A stretch of 64,000 nucleotides of DNA. Origin: Flavobacterium microcysteis. GTDB taxonomy: Bacteria > Bacteroidota > Bacteroidia > Flavobacteriales > Flavobacteriaceae. The position numbers and the translations under genes were made by a program. Under the pieces are notes generated by a model. That model was not told the DNA's origin. It did no database searches and was given only the letters and a program-made list of their open reading frames with translations. Shown piece by piece: positions 24,821-34,923 of the stretch (the first letter of the stretch is position 1; every line of letters starts with the position of its first letter). The stretch covers positions 186,001 to 250,000 of the forward strand of contig NZ_VFJE01000050.1 of NCBI RefSeq assembly GCF_006385255.1. The letters run 5' to 3'.

Positions 24821-26398
24821 ATGGCGGAAATCAAACCTGCTGAAATTTCAGCAATATTAAAAAAGCAATTATCAGGTTTTGAATCTGGTGCTACGCTGGA
24901 AGAAGTTGGAACAGTACTTCAAGTTGGAGATGGTATTGCTCGTGTATACGGGCTTTCAAATGTTCAATACGGTGAGCTTGTAGAATTTGACAACGGTATG
25001 GAAGGTATCGTTTTGAACTTGGAAGAAGATAATGTGGGTGTCGTTCTTTTAGGACCATCAACAGGAATCAAAGAAGGTTCTACAGCAAAAAGAACACAAC
25101 GTATTGCTTCGCTTAAAGTGGGTGAAGAAATGGTAGGACGTGTAGTAAACACTTTAGGTCAGCCAATTGATGGTAAAGGACCTATCGGTGGAACACTATA
25201 TGAGATGCCATTGGAAAGAAAAGCTCCTGGAGTTATCTTCCGTCAGCCAGTAACTGAACCATTACAAACAGGTGTAAAAGCTATCGATGCGATGATCCCG
25301 GTTGGACGTGGACAAAGAGAGCTTGTAATTGGTGACCGTCAGACTGGTAAATCTACAGTTTGTATTGATACCATCCTGAACCAAAAAGAATTTTATGATG
25401 CAGGTCAGCCTGTATTCTGTATATATGTTGCAATCGGACAAAAAGCTTCGACTGTAGCAGGAATTGCAAAAACATTAGAAGAAAAAGGCGCAATGGCTTA
25501 TACAATCATTGTAGCTGCTAATGCTTCTGATCCAGCTCCGATGCAAGTTTATGCTCCTTTCGCAGGTGCTGCTATCGGTGAATACTTCAGAGACTCTGGT
25601 CGTCCAGCATTGATTGTTTATGATGATTTGTCTAAGCAAGCAGTAGCTTACCGTGAGGTTTCTCTTCTTTTGAGAAGACCACCAGGACGTGAGGCTTACC
25701 CTGGAGACGTTTTCTACCTTCACTCAAGATTGTTAGAAAGAGCTTGTAAAGTTATCAATAACGATGACATCGCTAAAAACATGAACGATTTGCCAGATTC
25801 ATTGAAGCCAATCGTAAAAGGTGGTGGTTCATTGACTGCTTTGCCAATCATTGAAACACAAGCGGGTGACGTTTCTGCATATATCCCAACAAACGTAATC
25901 TCGATTACAGATGGACAAATTTTCTTGGAGTCTGACTTGTTCAACTCTGGGGTTCGTCCAGCGATTAACGTAGGTATCTCTGTATCTCGTGTTGGAGGTA
26001 ATGCACAGATCAAATCAATGAAAAAAGTATCAGGTACATTAAAATTGGATCAGGCACAATTCCGTGAATTGGAAGCGTTCGCTAAATTTGGTTCTGATTT
26101 GGATGCTGTTACTTTAAACGTAATTGAAAAAGGTAGAAGAAACGTTGAAATCTTGAAACAAGGTTTGAACGATCCTTACACTGTTGAAGATCAGGTTGCT
26201 ATTATCTATGCAGGTTCTAAAAACTTATTGAGAAATGTTCCTGTTAATAAAGTAAAAGAATTCGAGAAAGATTTCTTGGAATTCATGAACAACAAACATA
26301 GAGATACTCTTGATGCTTTGAAAGCTGGAAAACTTGATGACAAGATTACTGATGTTATCGAGAACGTAGCTAAAGAAGTATCAGCGAAATATAACTAA
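24821..26398 (+). CDS. atpA: ATP synthase F1 subunit alpha
   Basis: A full-length 525-residue regulatory/non-catalytic nucleotide-binding subunit. It has an N-terminal beta-barrel, the P-loop GDRQTGKS near 172, and [23 protein letters not shown] (in two adjacent stretches) near 285-305 with the conserved arginine that completes the catalytic site of beta. Codon use is notably biased (many CGT and GGT), consistent with high expression. Confidence 0.98.
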   Translation: MAEIKPAEISAILKKQLSGFESGATLEEVGTVLQVGDGIARVYGLSNVQYGELVEFDNGMEGIVLNLEEDNVGVVLLGPSTGIKEGSTAKRTQRIASLKVGEEMVGRVVNTLGQPIDGKGPIGGTLYEMPLERKAPGVIFRQPVTEPLQTGVKAIDAMIPVGRGQRELVIGDRQTGKSTVCIDTILNQKEFYDAGQPVFCIYVAIGQKASTVAGIAKTLEEKGAMAYTIIVAANASDPAPMQVYAPFAGAAIGEYFRDSGRPALIVYDDLSKQAVAYREVSLLLRRPPGREAYPGDVFYLHSRLLERACKVINNDDIAKNMNDLPDSLKPIVKGGGSLTALPIIETQAGDVSAYIPTNVISITDGQIFLESDLFNSGVRPAINVGISVSRVGGNAQIKSMKKVSGTLKLDQAQFRELEAFAKFGSDLDAVTLNVIEKGRRNVEILKQGLNDPYTVEDQVAIIYAGSKNLLRNVPVNKVKEFEKDFLEFMNNKHRDTLDALKAGKLDDKITDVIENVAKEVSAKYN

Positions 26399-26400
26399 AA

Positions 26401-26488
26401 TTAGTCAAATGTCTTAAAGACAAAAGTCGAAAGCCAAATAGGCATTTCACTAAACTTTTGTCTTTATGACTTGGGACTTTTAGACTAA
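26401..26488. repeat. Hairpin-forming spacer between atpA and atpG
   Basis: Almost the whole 96-base spacer is an inverted repeat. Outer arms are TTAGTC (26401-26406) and GACTAA (26483-26488). Inner arms are a perfect 12-base pair set, AAAGACAAAAGT (26416-26427) and ACTTTTGTCTTT (26454-26465). A GCC/GGC tip lies inside. It has heptad-like AAAGTC/AAAGCC units and lacks a T-run, so it is not an ordinary terminator. The atpG start lies 6 bases beyond. Confidence 0.8.
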
Positions 26489-26494
26489 TAAAAA

Positions 26495-27352
26495 ATGGCA
26501 AACTTAAAGGAAATCCGTAATAGAATTACTTCCGTTTCATCAACGATGCAGATTACATCAGCGATGAAAATGGTTTCTGCTGCAAAGCTTAAGAAAGCGC
26601 AAGATGCCATTACGGCGATGCGTCCTTATGCTGAAAAATTAACCGAATTGCTGCAAAATGTAAGCGCTTCGCTTGATGGAGAAAGCGGTGGAAAATATTC
26701 TGACCAAAGACCTGTAAATAAAGTTCTTATTGTTGCAATTACATCAAACAGAGGTTTGTGTGGCGCATTCAATTCGAACGTTGTAAAAGAAACTAAAAAC
26801 CTTTTACAAAACTATGCAGGAAAGAAGGTTGATTTTGTTACTATCGGTAAAAAAGGTAACGACATTGTCAGAAAGACAAATAACGTAGTTATAAATAACA
26901 ATGGTGTATTTGATGATTTGACTTTCCATAATGTTGCTGAAATTGCAGAAGAATTGATGAAGCTATATGCTGACGGAAGTTATGACAAGATTGAATTAGT
27001 TTATAACCAATTCAAGAATGCTGCAACTCAGGTTATCATTACTGAACAATTTTTGCCAATTGTTCCGGTAAAGGCAGAAAGCAAAAATCAGGTAGATTAC
27101 CTTTTTGAACCATCAAAAGAACAAATCGTTGAAGAATTAATTCCACGTTCGTTAAAAACGCAATTGTATAAAGCAATCAGAGACTCTTTCGCTTCAGAGC
27201 ACGGAGCTCGTATGACAGCGATGCACAAAGCAACTGATAACGCAACAGAATTGAGAAACCAATTGAAGTTGACATACAACAAAGCACGTCAGGCTGCTAT
27301 TACTAACGAAATCTTAGAGATTGTTGGTGGAGCCGAAGCTTTGAAAGCATAA
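26495..27352 (+). CDS. atpG: ATP synthase F1 subunit gamma
   Basis: A 285-residue central-stalk rotor subunit. The N-terminal helix begins NLKEIRNRITSVSSTMQIT, and the C-terminal helix contains KATDNATELRNQLKLTYNKARQ (two adjacent stretches) and ITNEILEIVGGAEAL, both diagnostic. It is the last gene of this atp cluster. atpD and atpC do not follow, as is usual in Bacteroidota where they form a separate locus. Confidence 0.97.
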   Translation: MANLKEIRNRITSVSSTMQITSAMKMVSAAKLKKAQDAITAMRPYAEKLTELLQNVSASLDGESGGKYSDQRPVNKVLIVAITSNRGLCGAFNSNVVKETKNLLQNYAGKKVDFVTIGKKGNDIVRKTNNVVINNNGVFDDLTFHNVAEIAEELMKLYADGSYDKIELVYNQFKNAATQVIITEQFLPIVPVKAESKNQVDYLFEPSKEQIVEELIPRSLKTQLYKAIRDSFASEHGARMTAMHKATDNATELRNQLKLTYNKARQAAITNEILEIVGGAEALKA

Positions 27353-27371
27353 AAAAGCATTTTTTTAAAAG

Positions 27372-27400
27372 AAAAGGCCAGCATTAGCTGGCCTTTTTTT
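27372..27400 (+). terminator. Intrinsic terminator of the atp operon
   Basis: Arms AAAAGGCCAGC and GCTGGCC(TTTT) close over ATTA and end in seven T residues, 20 bases after atpG. Confidence 0.9.
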
Positions 27401-27428
27401 ATATTCGTGGTAATCAAATAATTATATC

Positions 27429-28241
27429 ATGAAAAAAATTACTTTTTTATTGGCTCTTTTTGGGGCTGGAGCATATGCTCAAACTTTTCCTAACCCATAT
27501 TGTGACATAATAGATGTTTTTGCGGTAGAAGAAATAACTTCAGTAAGTTTTGCTGGCGCATCTATCACGAATAGTGATGACGAAACAGTGCTTTTAAATC
27601 ATATTTCTACGATTGCAAACGTTACGCCTGGGCAATCTTATACGATACAAGTACAAGGGGATTCATATGGAGATTATGACAATGAATATATTGCTTATAT
27701 TGATTGGAACCAGAATGGTGTTTTAAATGATGCCGGTGAATATTATTATATCGGAAAGCTAACCGATACTGATGGAAATGACGGTGCTATTGCTTCAAAA
27801 TCGATCCTTGTTCCTACGACAGCAACTACTGGAAATACACGTATCCGTGTTATCAAAGTTTTTACAGCTGAAACAGAGGGTTTTGTATTATATCCTACAC
27901 CATGCGGTATTACTGCTGAAGATGTAGAATTTGAAGAAATTAGTGATTCATTCGGACAAGCATTAGACTTTACGGTAAATGTAGGAGCATTAAGCGTAAA
28001 TTCTTTCGATTTGAATTCTTTGGCTGTATATCCTAATCCTGCAAAAGACGTATTAAACGTAAAATATAAATCAGACATACAAGATGTTAAGGTTTATAAC
28101 CTTTTAGGACAAGAAGTTCTATCGCAAAAGGCAGGACAGTCAGATTTCCAATTGAATATCAGCAAACTTTCTGCAGGAACTTATGTAGTGAAATTATTTG
28201 CTGAAGGCGGACAGCACAATTTCAAATTGGTTAAAGAATAA
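27429..28241 (+). CDS. Secreted GEVED-domain protein with T9SS type A sorting domain
   Basis: A 270-residue protein with a Sec signal peptide cleaved about residue 18 (AYA-QTF). A GEVED-like domain lies at about 45-165, with IDWNQNGVLNDAGEYYYIG and RIRVIKVF elements. The C-terminal ~75 residues form a sorting domain starting LAVYPNPAKDVLNV and ending in the usual KxVKE-like tail. Such proteins cross the outer membrane through the type IX system, to which SprE in this window contributes. GEVED domains are common in secreted adhesins and peptidases; no catalytic domain is present here. Confidence 0.9.
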   Translation: MKKITFLLALFGAGAYAQTFPNPYCDIIDVFAVEEITSVSFAGASITNSDDETVLLNHISTIANVTPGQSYTIQVQGDSYGDYDNEYIAYIDWNQNGVLNDAGEYYYIGKLTDTDGNDGAIASKSILVPTTATTGNTRIRVIKVFTAETEGFVLYPTPCGITAEDVEFEEISDSFGQALDFTVNVGALSVNSFDLNSLAVYPNPAKDVLNVKYKSDIQDVKVYNLLGQEVLSQKAGQSDFQLNISKLSAGTYVVKLFAEGGQHNFKLVKE

Positions 28242-28259
28242 TAACTAATTTGATAATAC

Positions 28260-28295
28260 AAAAAAGGCAGAGAAAGTAATTTCTCTGCCTTTTTT
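28260..28295. terminator. Bidirectional terminator between convergent genes
   Basis: A near-perfect hairpin with arms AAAAAAGGCAGAGAAA and TTTCTCTGCCTTTTTT around a GTAA loop. It serves the T9SS cargo gene on the left and the prolyl oligopeptidase gene on the right. Confidence 0.92.
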
Positions 28296-28315
28296 GTATA
28301 AATAGATTTTCGTGA

Positions 28316-30394
28316 TTAATTGTTTAGGTGATACAATAAGAAATTGTAGAAAGAAGCTTCTTCTTCGGTTTGACCTTGATAAGTAGATTTGCCGGAATGT
28401 CCCGAATTTGATAATGTTTTTAAATAAATTGGATTTTTTTGAGCACTTCTGTTTTGCAATCGGGCAGCAAACTTATACGAATGCAAAGGTGGAACCCGAT
28501 CATCATTTTCTGAAGTGATAATCAATGTTGTTGGATAATTGACATCCTCTTTTATATTGTGATAAGGAGAATAACTCAGAAGCGAATTAAATTCTGCTTC
28601 AATATTAGGATTTCCGTATTCGTCTAAATGTCTTTTTCCAACCGTATACAAATCAAATTTTGCCATATCAAATACCCCGACTTTTGGGATTGCGACTTTA
28701 AACAAATCCGGTCTTTTAGTCATGGCAACACCTACTAGCAAACCTCCCTGAGATCCGCCAGTAATTGCTAGTTTACTCGGATTGGTATAGTTTTCTTTAA
28801 TCAGATATTCGGCAGCATCAATAAAATCATTGAACGTATTAATTTTCTTTAGTCCTTTTCCTTCAGTATGCCATTTGATGCCTTTTTCACCGCCTCCACG
28901 TATCTCAGCATAAGCATAAACGCCTCCCTTTTCTAAAAAATAAAGCAATCCAGTATCATAATGAGGTCCGGAGACAGCTCCAAAACCGCCATAAGCTTCC
29001 AATAAGGTTGGATTATTTCCATCTAGCTTAGTTCCTTTTTTATAGATTATTGTAATAGGAACATCCTTATTATCTCTGCTTTTATAGGTAATTGCTTTAG
29101 TTTCAAAATAATCAAAAGGGAATAGAGAGGGCTTAGGCTGATTGAAATCATTAAAGTAAGGATTGTGTTTGCCGGTTTCAATATTTAGCTTGTAATTATG
29201 ATTTGAAATGGTGTAAGAAAAGAAAGTAACATACAGGTTTTTGGTCTCAGCTTCTAAATAATTGATTCTGAAATTCATTCCCATTGGGGCCTCAAATTTG
29301 CGGATAAACTTTCCTTCATAATCATAAATCGACATATAGTTTGATCCAACCGTTTTGTATTTTGCAATGATATAATCCTTATAGAAAAAAGTGCCGACTA
29401 AAAGATTGGCATAGATTTGAGGGACAATAACTTTTTCATCATTGCCATTTAAATCAAAGGAACGAACTTCTCCCCAACCAAATTTTGAAGTTGAAAAATA
29501 AACACGTCCATTGACATAGTTTAAAAAATCAAAGCTGTCGTCGATATTCTCAAAAATTCTTGTAAACGTTAAGGACTCGTCACTCAAAGTGGCATAAAAA
29601 TATTTTACCTGCGTTTCATCTTCATTTTGTTCAATAACAAAAAGTTTATCTTCGGCCGTAAAAAAAGTAAAATAACTTTTTGTATCACTTGTATCATAAA
29701 CCAGTTTATCATTGTCTTGTATAGCTCCAATTTTATGATAATACAGCTGATAGGTTGTGTCAACTGCAAAACGGTCTGTATTTCGGTTTCTCTTGTAAAA
29801 AACACCCTCATCTTTATTCCAGGCAAGGTTAGAATATCTGACATTCGTTAGCTTGTCATCCAGATTTTTTCGGTTATCCAAATTAACAAATCGGATTTCA
29901 CGCATGTCGCTTCCATCATTACTAACAGAAAAGGCAAGTAATTTGGAACTTTTGGAAGGGTAATAGCCATTAATGCTAACATTATTGTTATTAAAAATCT
30001 TTGACGGATTTATAAGCTCAACAGGATCATCGTTCAGGTTCTTTTTGTAAAAAAGATAAGCAGGTTTGTCTTTATCAATTCTATAGCTTGCAAAAAAGTA
30101 CTTTCCTTTTTTGACTGGAATCGCATATGTCGACAGGAAATCATATTCTTTTATTTTAGAAAGACTCGAATAGTTTTTCTTAATTCCTTCCAAGTGTGAA
30201 TTAGTAAGTTCATTTTCTGAATTTACCCAGGCTTTAGTTTCTTTAGAGTCCGTTTTTTCCATCCAGGAATAATCATCCTGAAACGAAAAATGATGTTTTG
30301 AAAAAAGGACTGGAACTTTTTTAGCCTCTGGATAATTCTGAGCAAATAATTGAACTGACAGCAGTAAAGTGTAAAGGAGGAGATGTTTTTTCAC
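28316..30394 (-). CDS. Prolyl oligopeptidase family serine peptidase (S9A)
   Basis: A 692-residue secreted enzyme with a Sec signal peptide (about residues 1-18, ending LFA-QNY). Residues 25-420 resemble the seven-bladed propeller, with DDYSWMEKTDSKETKAWV near the start as in S9A. The alpha/beta-hydrolase domain at about 430-690 has the nucleophile loop GGSQGG (Ser548), an acid in SENDDRVPP near 640, and the catalytic His in SGHSG near 675. It cleaves after proline in short peptides, probably in the periplasm. GGSQGG replaces the common GGSNGG; the change leaves the catalytic serine intact. It is monocistronic. Confidence 0.93.
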   Translation of the reverse strand: MKKHLLLYTLLLSVQLFAQNYPEAKKVPVLFSKHHFSFQDDYSWMEKTDSKETKAWVNSENELTNSHLEGIKKNYSSLSKIKEYDFLSTYAIPVKKGKYFFASYRIDKDKPAYLFYKKNLNDDPVELINPSKIFNNNNVSINGYYPSKSSKLLAFSVSNDGSDMREIRFVNLDNRKNLDDKLTNVRYSNLAWNKDEGVFYKRNRNTDRFAVDTTYQLYYHKIGAIQDNDKLVYDTSDTKSYFTFFTAEDKLFVIEQNEDETQVKYFYATLSDESLTFTRIFENIDDSFDFLNYVNGRVYFSTSKFGWGEVRSFDLNGNDEKVIVPQIYANLLVGTFFYKDYIIAKYKTVGSNYMSIYDYEGKFIRKFEAPMGMNFRINYLEAETKNLYVTFFSYTISNHNYKLNIETGKHNPYFNDFNQPKPSLFPFDYFETKAITYKSRDNKDVPITIIYKKGTKLDGNNPTLLEAYGGFGAVSGPHYDTGLLYFLEKGGVYAYAEIRGGGEKGIKWHTEGKGLKKINTFNDFIDAAEYLIKENYTNPSKLAITGGSQGGLLVGVAMTKRPDLFKVAIPKVGVFDMAKFDLYTVGKRHLDEYGNPNIEAEFNSLLSYSPYHNIKEDVNYPTTLIITSENDDRVPPLHSYKFAARLQNRSAQKNPIYLKTLSNSGHSGKSTYQGQTEEEASFYNFLLYHLNN

Positions 30395-30528
30395 GTGAAA
30401 AGTCTGATAATTTTGACAAAGATATATTTTTTTGAATCTAACCTCATGTTGGCTTTTTTATTTAAAGAAAATTCAAATAAAATATGCTTATAAGGATTTT
30501 AAAATGACTCTGAAATCAAAGAATTAGC

Positions 30529-30536
30529 TATTTTTG
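30529..30536 (+). promoter_or_regulatory. Putative -7 box deciding the flippase start
   Basis: TATTTTTG is an exact TAnnTTTG match. Transcription would start near 30543, leaving only a few bases before a TTG at 30547 but a workable leader before the TTG at 30562. Confidence 0.45.
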
Positions 30537-30561
30537 TTAAATAAAATTGACGAAACCTATT

Positions 30562-32025
30562 TTGAGCTTATATAAAAACCTTTTCAAGCAGACAGCTATT
30601 TACGGACTTGCTACAGTTGTGCCAAGAATGTTTAGCTTTTTTTTGGTACCGCTTTATACGGAACTGCTGCCTAAAGCAGAATATGGGCAAGTCAATATTA
30701 TTTTTGCCTACCTGATTTTCTTTAACGTCATCCTAGCATATGGAATGGAAACTTCTTTTTTCAGATTCTATAATACGGAAGATGATAAAAAAACAGTTGT
30801 GGAAACATCAACCGTTTCTATTTTTTGGACAAGTATTCTTTTCTTAGTACTTGCACTCCTTTTCAGGACTTCAATCTCAGGGTTTATTGATGTTGACGTA
30901 CAATATGTAACCTATGTAATCTGGATATTGGTACTTGATGCCTTAGTAATTATTCCTTTCTCAAAACTACGGGCTCGACAAAGGCCAATGTTTTATGCAG
31001 CAGTAAAGATTGGAAACGTAGCCGTAAACTTAGGACTGAATCTCTTCTTCCTGATTTACCTTCCTAAAATAGCCCAACAGAATCCGGACAGTTTTATAAG
31101 CTCGTTGTATTTTGAGGATTTCCAGGTCGGATATATTTTTGTTTCCAATATTGTAGCAAGCTTGCTGACACTATTGGTGTTTTTGCCAAATTACCTGCAC
31201 GTGCATTGGCATTTTGATTTCAAGCTGTGGAAAAAGATGCTACGATATGGATTTCCAATCATGATAGCCGGTATTGCTTTTGCCATTAATGACCAGTTCG
31301 ATAAGATATTATTGAAATACTTGCTTCCGCCTGATATTGCCGAAGCAGAAGTCGGGATTTATTCGGCTTGTTATAAGCTGGGACTTTTTATGGTACTGTT
31401 CCGTACAGCCTATACTTTAGGAATTGAACCTTTCTTTTTTAGCCATGCTTCTAATGAAAATGCAAAACAGACCTATGCAACAATTACAAAATACTTTGTA
31501 ATATTTGGCTCTTTGATGACATTGGCGGTTATTGTTTTTGCTGATATCCTAAAATTAGTCATGATTCGGGATTCGTCATTCTGGGATGCTATGGGAGTCG
31601 TGCCGTTAATTATACTGGCTAATTTTTTCCTTGGAATCTACACCAACCTTTCAGTATGGTACAAGCTGACCAACCAGACACATATCGGAGCTTATATTTC
31701 CATTATCGGTGCCATCATAACATTGGTGCTGAATTACCTGCTCATTCCGTCGTTTAGCTATTATGGTTCAGCAATTGCAACCATAGCGGCCTATGGAAGC
31801 ATGATGTTTATTTCCTATATCTGGGGCAACAAATACTATCCGATTCCTTATGATAAAAAAGCGATAGGAGCCTATCTCGTGATCTCCATTCTTTTTTCAT
31901 TCATTTATTTTTATGGATATAGAGAAAATTATTGGATAGGAATCCCAATGTTGATTGCATTCATGTATTTCATATATTACAACGAAAAAGAAACCATCCT
32001 CAAGATTATTAAAAGAAAAGCCTAA
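30562..32025 (+). CDS. Polysaccharide flippase of the MOP/Wzx superfamily
   Basis: An integral membrane protein of about 487 residues with roughly fourteen transmembrane helices, starting [20 protein letters not shown]. The [17 protein letters not shown] segment near residue 40 is typical of polysaccharide exporters that flip lipid-linked oligosaccharides across the inner membrane. Both possible starts are TTG codons. I prefer 30562 over 30547 because of the upstream promoter box and the family-like N-terminus. It begins a conserved envelope cluster with dut, a nucleotidyltransferase, TPR, DUF4292 and EnvC-like genes. Confidence 0.88.
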   Translation: MSLYKNLFKQTAIYGLATVVPRMFSFFLVPLYTELLPKAEYGQVNIIFAYLIFFNVILAYGMETSFFRFYNTEDDKKTVVETSTVSIFWTSILFLVLALLFRTSISGFIDVDVQYVTYVIWILVLDALVIIPFSKLRARQRPMFYAAVKIGNVAVNLGLNLFFLIYLPKIAQQNPDSFISSLYFEDFQVGYIFVSNIVASLLTLLVFLPNYLHVHWHFDFKLWKKMLRYGFPIMIAGIAFAINDQFDKILLKYLLPPDIAEAEVGIYSACYKLGLFMVLFRTAYTLGIEPFFFSHASNENAKQTYATITKYFVIFGSLMTLAVIVFADILKLVMIRDSSFWDAMGVVPLIILANFFLGIYTNLSVWYKLTNQTHIGAYISIIGAIITLVLNYLLIPSFSYYGSAIATIAAYGSMMFISYIWGNKYYPIPYDKKAIGAYLVISILFSFIYFYGYRENYWIGIPMLIAFMYFIYYNEKETILKIIKRKA

Positions 32026-32053
32026 GCATATTAAATTTTTTACCTTATTATCA

Positions 32054-32488
32054 ATGACAATTAAAATCATAAACAAATCCCAGCATCCATTACCGAATTA
32101 TGAAACATTAGCCTCTGCCGGAATGGACCTGAGAGCCAATCTTTCTGAACCAATTACTTTAGCTCCGCTTGAAAGAGCCATCGTAAAAACCGGCCTTTTT
32201 ATAGAATTGCCTATTGGTTATGAAGCTCAAGTACGCCCACGAAGCGGATTGGCTGCAAAAAAAGGAATAACTGTACTTAATTCTCCGGGAACAGTCGATG
32301 CGGATTATCGTGGTGAGATTGGAGTGATTTTAGTAAATTTATCAAATGAAGCTTTTGTAGTCGAAAATGGCGAAAGGATAGCGCAGCTGATTATTGCCAA
32401 ACACGAAAGAGCGGTGTGGTTAGAAACAGAAGAACTGTCTGAAACATCAAGAGGAGAAGGCGGATTTGGAAGCACAGGAGTAAAATAA
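32054..32488 (+). CDS. dut: dUTP diphosphatase
   Basis: A 144-residue trimeric dUTPase with all five motifs: AGMDLRA (1), [12 protein letters not shown] (2), [16 protein letters not shown] (3), RIAQLII (4) and [10 protein letters not shown] (5). It hydrolyses dUTP to dUMP, preventing uracil incorporation into DNA and feeding dTMP synthesis. I start at the ATG at 32054, 28 bases after the flippase stop; a longer reading would overlap the flippase gene and add residues foreign to the family. Confidence 0.97.
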   Translation: MTIKIINKSQHPLPNYETLASAGMDLRANLSEPITLAPLERAIVKTGLFIELPIGYEAQVRPRSGLAAKKGITVLNSPGTVDADYRGEIGVILVNLSNEAFVVENGERIAQLIIAKHERAVWLETEELSETSRGEGGFGSTGVK

Positions 32489-32540
32489 ATAAAACAAATA
32501 AGGTTGGATTTCCAACTTCAAAATAAAACACGAAAACTAT

Positions 32541-33551
32541 ATGAAGATAATAGTTCCAATGGCCGGACGAGGCTCTCGCTTAAGACCACATACATTAACA
32601 GTTCCAAAACCATTGATTCCGATAGCGGGCAAACCTATTGTACATAGGCTTGTTGAAGATATTGCAGGCGTGATCAATCAGGAAATAGAAGAAATAGCTT
32701 TTATTATCCATAAAGATTTTGGAAAGCAGGTTGAAGTTGATTTAATCGAAATAGCAGAAAAGCTTGGCGCCAAAGGCACTATTTATTATCAGGAACAGCC
32801 TTTAGGAACAGCCCATGCTATCATGAGTGCGAAAGAATCAATGACCGGACCTATAGTTGTAGCTTATGCAGATACGCTTTTCCGTGCTGATTTTACATTG
32901 GATACGGAAGCAGATAGCGTAATCTGGGTAAAACAAGTTGAAGACCCGAGTGCTTTTGGTGTTGTGCAGCTCAATGACCAAAACCAGATTGTTGATTTTG
33001 TAGAAAAACCAAAAGAGTTTGTTTCTGATTTGGCAATTATTGGTATCTATTACTTCAAATCGGGAGAAACTTTAAGAAATGAATTGCAATATTTATTGGA
33101 TAATAATGTTGTAAAAGGAGGAGAATACCAACTGACTGACGGCTTGGAGAATATGAAAGAGAAAGGGTTGAAGTTTGTTCCAGGAAAAGTGGATGAATGG
33201 ATGGATTGTGGAAACAAAAATGTGACTGTAGAAACAAATTCCAGAATGTTAGGCTTCTTGCATAATGACGGCGAGCATTTGATTGATTATGATGTCAAGA
33301 CAGAAAACGCAACAATTATTCCACCATGCTATATTGGTAAAGATGTAATCTTGATCAATGCAACAGTAGGGCCAAACGTGTCTTTAGGCAAAGGAACTCA
33401 CGTAATCAACAGTACTATAAAAAACAGTCTGGTACAAACCCATTCGCATATAAAAAATGCCAATTTAGATAATGCAATGATTGGAAATCACGCCAGTTTT
33501 GACGGGAATTTTACTAGCATAAGCATAGGCGACTATTCGGTTTTGGAATAA
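32541..33551 (+). CDS. Sugar-phosphate nucleotidyltransferase
   Basis: A 336-residue enzyme of the glucose-1-phosphate thymidylyltransferase/mannose-1-phosphate guanylyltransferase type. The N-terminal Rossmann-like domain starts IIVPMAGRGSRLRPHT and continues PKPLIPIAGKPIV, the nucleotide-binding signature. After residue ~245 comes a left-handed beta-helix with hexapeptide repeats (PPCYIGKDVILINATVG). It activates a sugar phosphate for cell-surface glycans, consistent with the flippase two genes upstream. The nucleotide and sugar are not resolved from sequence. A small palindrome (GTTGGA/TCCAAC) lies in the spacer before it. Confidence 0.88.
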   Translation: MKIIVPMAGRGSRLRPHTLTVPKPLIPIAGKPIVHRLVEDIAGVINQEIEEIAFIIHKDFGKQVEVDLIEIAEKLGAKGTIYYQEQPLGTAHAIMSAKESMTGPIVVAYADTLFRADFTLDTEADSVIWVKQVEDPSAFGVVQLNDQNQIVDFVEKPKEFVSDLAIIGIYYFKSGETLRNELQYLLDNNVVKGGEYQLTDGLENMKEKGLKFVPGKVDEWMDCGNKNVTVETNSRMLGFLHNDGEHLIDYDVKTENATIIPPCYIGKDVILINATVGPNVSLGKGTHVINSTIKNSLVQTHSHIKNANLDNAMIGNHASFDGNFTSISIGDYSVLE

Positions 33552-33570
33552 AATTTGATGAAAAACCAAT

Positions 33571-34923
33571 ATGAAAATTAAAAAATATCTTTTACAGCTT
33601 TTCTTCTTCGGAATCTTATGCATTCCGGCTAAAGTTTTTGCCCAGGCAGAGCCCGATGATATTGCTTTGGCGGAAGATTCTTTTCAAGATAGTTTTTATG
33701 AATCGCTCAAACAGAAAGGCATTGAAAATTATGACAAAGCTATTGTCGCTTTGGAAAAATGCCTCAAGTTGCAACCACAAAATGCAGTAGTCTATTATGA
33801 ATTAGGTAAAAATTATCTGAGTCAGAAGGATTATAAAAAAGCATATGAATCATTTTCACAGGCTTCACTCATAGATCCGAAGAATAAATGGTTCTATATC
33901 GGAATGTACGATGTCTGTTACCAAACAAAAGATTATGCCCAAGCCATAGTTGTTGTCAATAAATTAGTTGGAATGGATATGAAATATAAAGAAGATTTGA
34001 CCTCTCTTTATATGTATACAGACCAATACGACAAAGCTTTGGCGCTTATAAAAGATTTGGACGACACGGTAGGTGAAACTCCACAGAGAAATGCCTATAA
34101 GCAGCAAATCCTGAAAGATTCGAAATACCGTATTGGAGAAAAAGATCAGCTTTTGGAAGCCATCAAGAAAAATCCAAAAGACGAATCAAAATACATTGCG
34201 TTAATATACCTGTATTCTGAAAGCAATCAGGAAGAAAAGGCTTATGAAATCGCAAAAAAACTTGAGAAAGAAATCCCTGATTCTGAATTTGCCCAAGTAG
34301 GACTATTCAAATTCCATCTCAATAAAAACGATGGAGAAAAAGCCGTGGCAGCGATGAATAAGGTGTTGGATAGCAAGAAGATTGACAATGAAGTAAAATA
34401 CAAAATCTTGAAAGAATTTTTGGTTTTTGTCAAAAACAACCCTCAATTCAATACCGATTTAGATAAGGCAGTGGGTTATTTTAGCAATGAAGATCAGGCC
34501 ACATTGACCAAAGATGTAGGCAGGATTTTTTATGAAAGGAAAAATTGGGAACGGGCCATCCACTATCTGGAAATCTATTCTAAGAATAATCCACAGGAAG
34601 TAGAATCAAATATCTTTTTATTACAAGCCTATACAGAAAACAAGCAATTTGACGTATTGGCAAAAAAAGCTTCTGAACTGATTGATTTCTTTCCAATGCA
34701 GCCGGATTTTTATTATTACTCCGGATTGGCGAACAATCAGATTAAAAATTATAAAAAAGCCAAAGACTTTTTAGAAATGGGTATGGATTATATCGTTGAC
34801 AATAGGAATTTGGAAATTAATTTTAATATCCAGTTAGGCGAAGCTTTCAACGGATTGGGAGATGCAAAGAAAAAGGAATATTATTTCCTGAAAGCAGACC
34901 AGTTATTAAAACAGAAAAAATAA
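33571..34923 (+). CDS. Secreted tetratricopeptide repeat protein
   Basis: A 450-residue protein with a signal peptide (about residues 1-24, cleavage near VFA-QAE). It consists of TPR units across most of the chain, including AIVALEKCLKLQPQNAVVYY, YYELGKNYLSQKDYKKAYES and later copies to residue ~440. TPR proteins act as scaffolds. Its last base is shared with the next start codon (TAATG), so it is coupled to the DUF4292 lipoprotein, and the two may work together in the periplasm. Confidence 0.88.
   Translation: MKIKKYLLQLFFFGILCIPAKVFAQAEPDDIALAEDSFQDSFYESLKQKGIENYDKAIVALEKCLKLQPQNAVVYYELGKNYLSQKDYKKAYESFSQASLIDPKNKWFYIGMYDVCYQTKDYAQAIVVVNKLVGMDMKYKEDLTSLYMYTDQYDKALALIKDLDDTVGETPQRNAYKQQILKDSKYRIGEKDQLLEAIKKNPKDESKYIALIYLYSESNQEEKAYEIAKKLEKEIPDSEFAQVGLFKFHLNKNDGEKAVAAMNKVLDSKKIDNEVKYKILKEFLVFVKNNPQFNTDLDKAVGYFSNEDQATLTKDVGRIFYERKNWERAIHYLEIYSKNNPQEVESNIFLLQAYTENKQFDVLAKKASELIDFFPMQPDFYYYSGLANNQIKNYKKAKDFLEMGMDYIVDNRNLEINFNIQLGEAFNGLGDAKKKEYYFLKADQLLKQKK

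Noticed and set aside
26495-27352. Loss of atpD/atpC by deletion
   Set aside because: Bacteroidota normally carry these two genes at a separate locus.
28751-28759. GGSQGG in the prolyl oligopeptidase as a disabling change
   Set aside because: The catalytic serine is intact, and the Asn-to-Gln position is not itself a catalytic triad residue.
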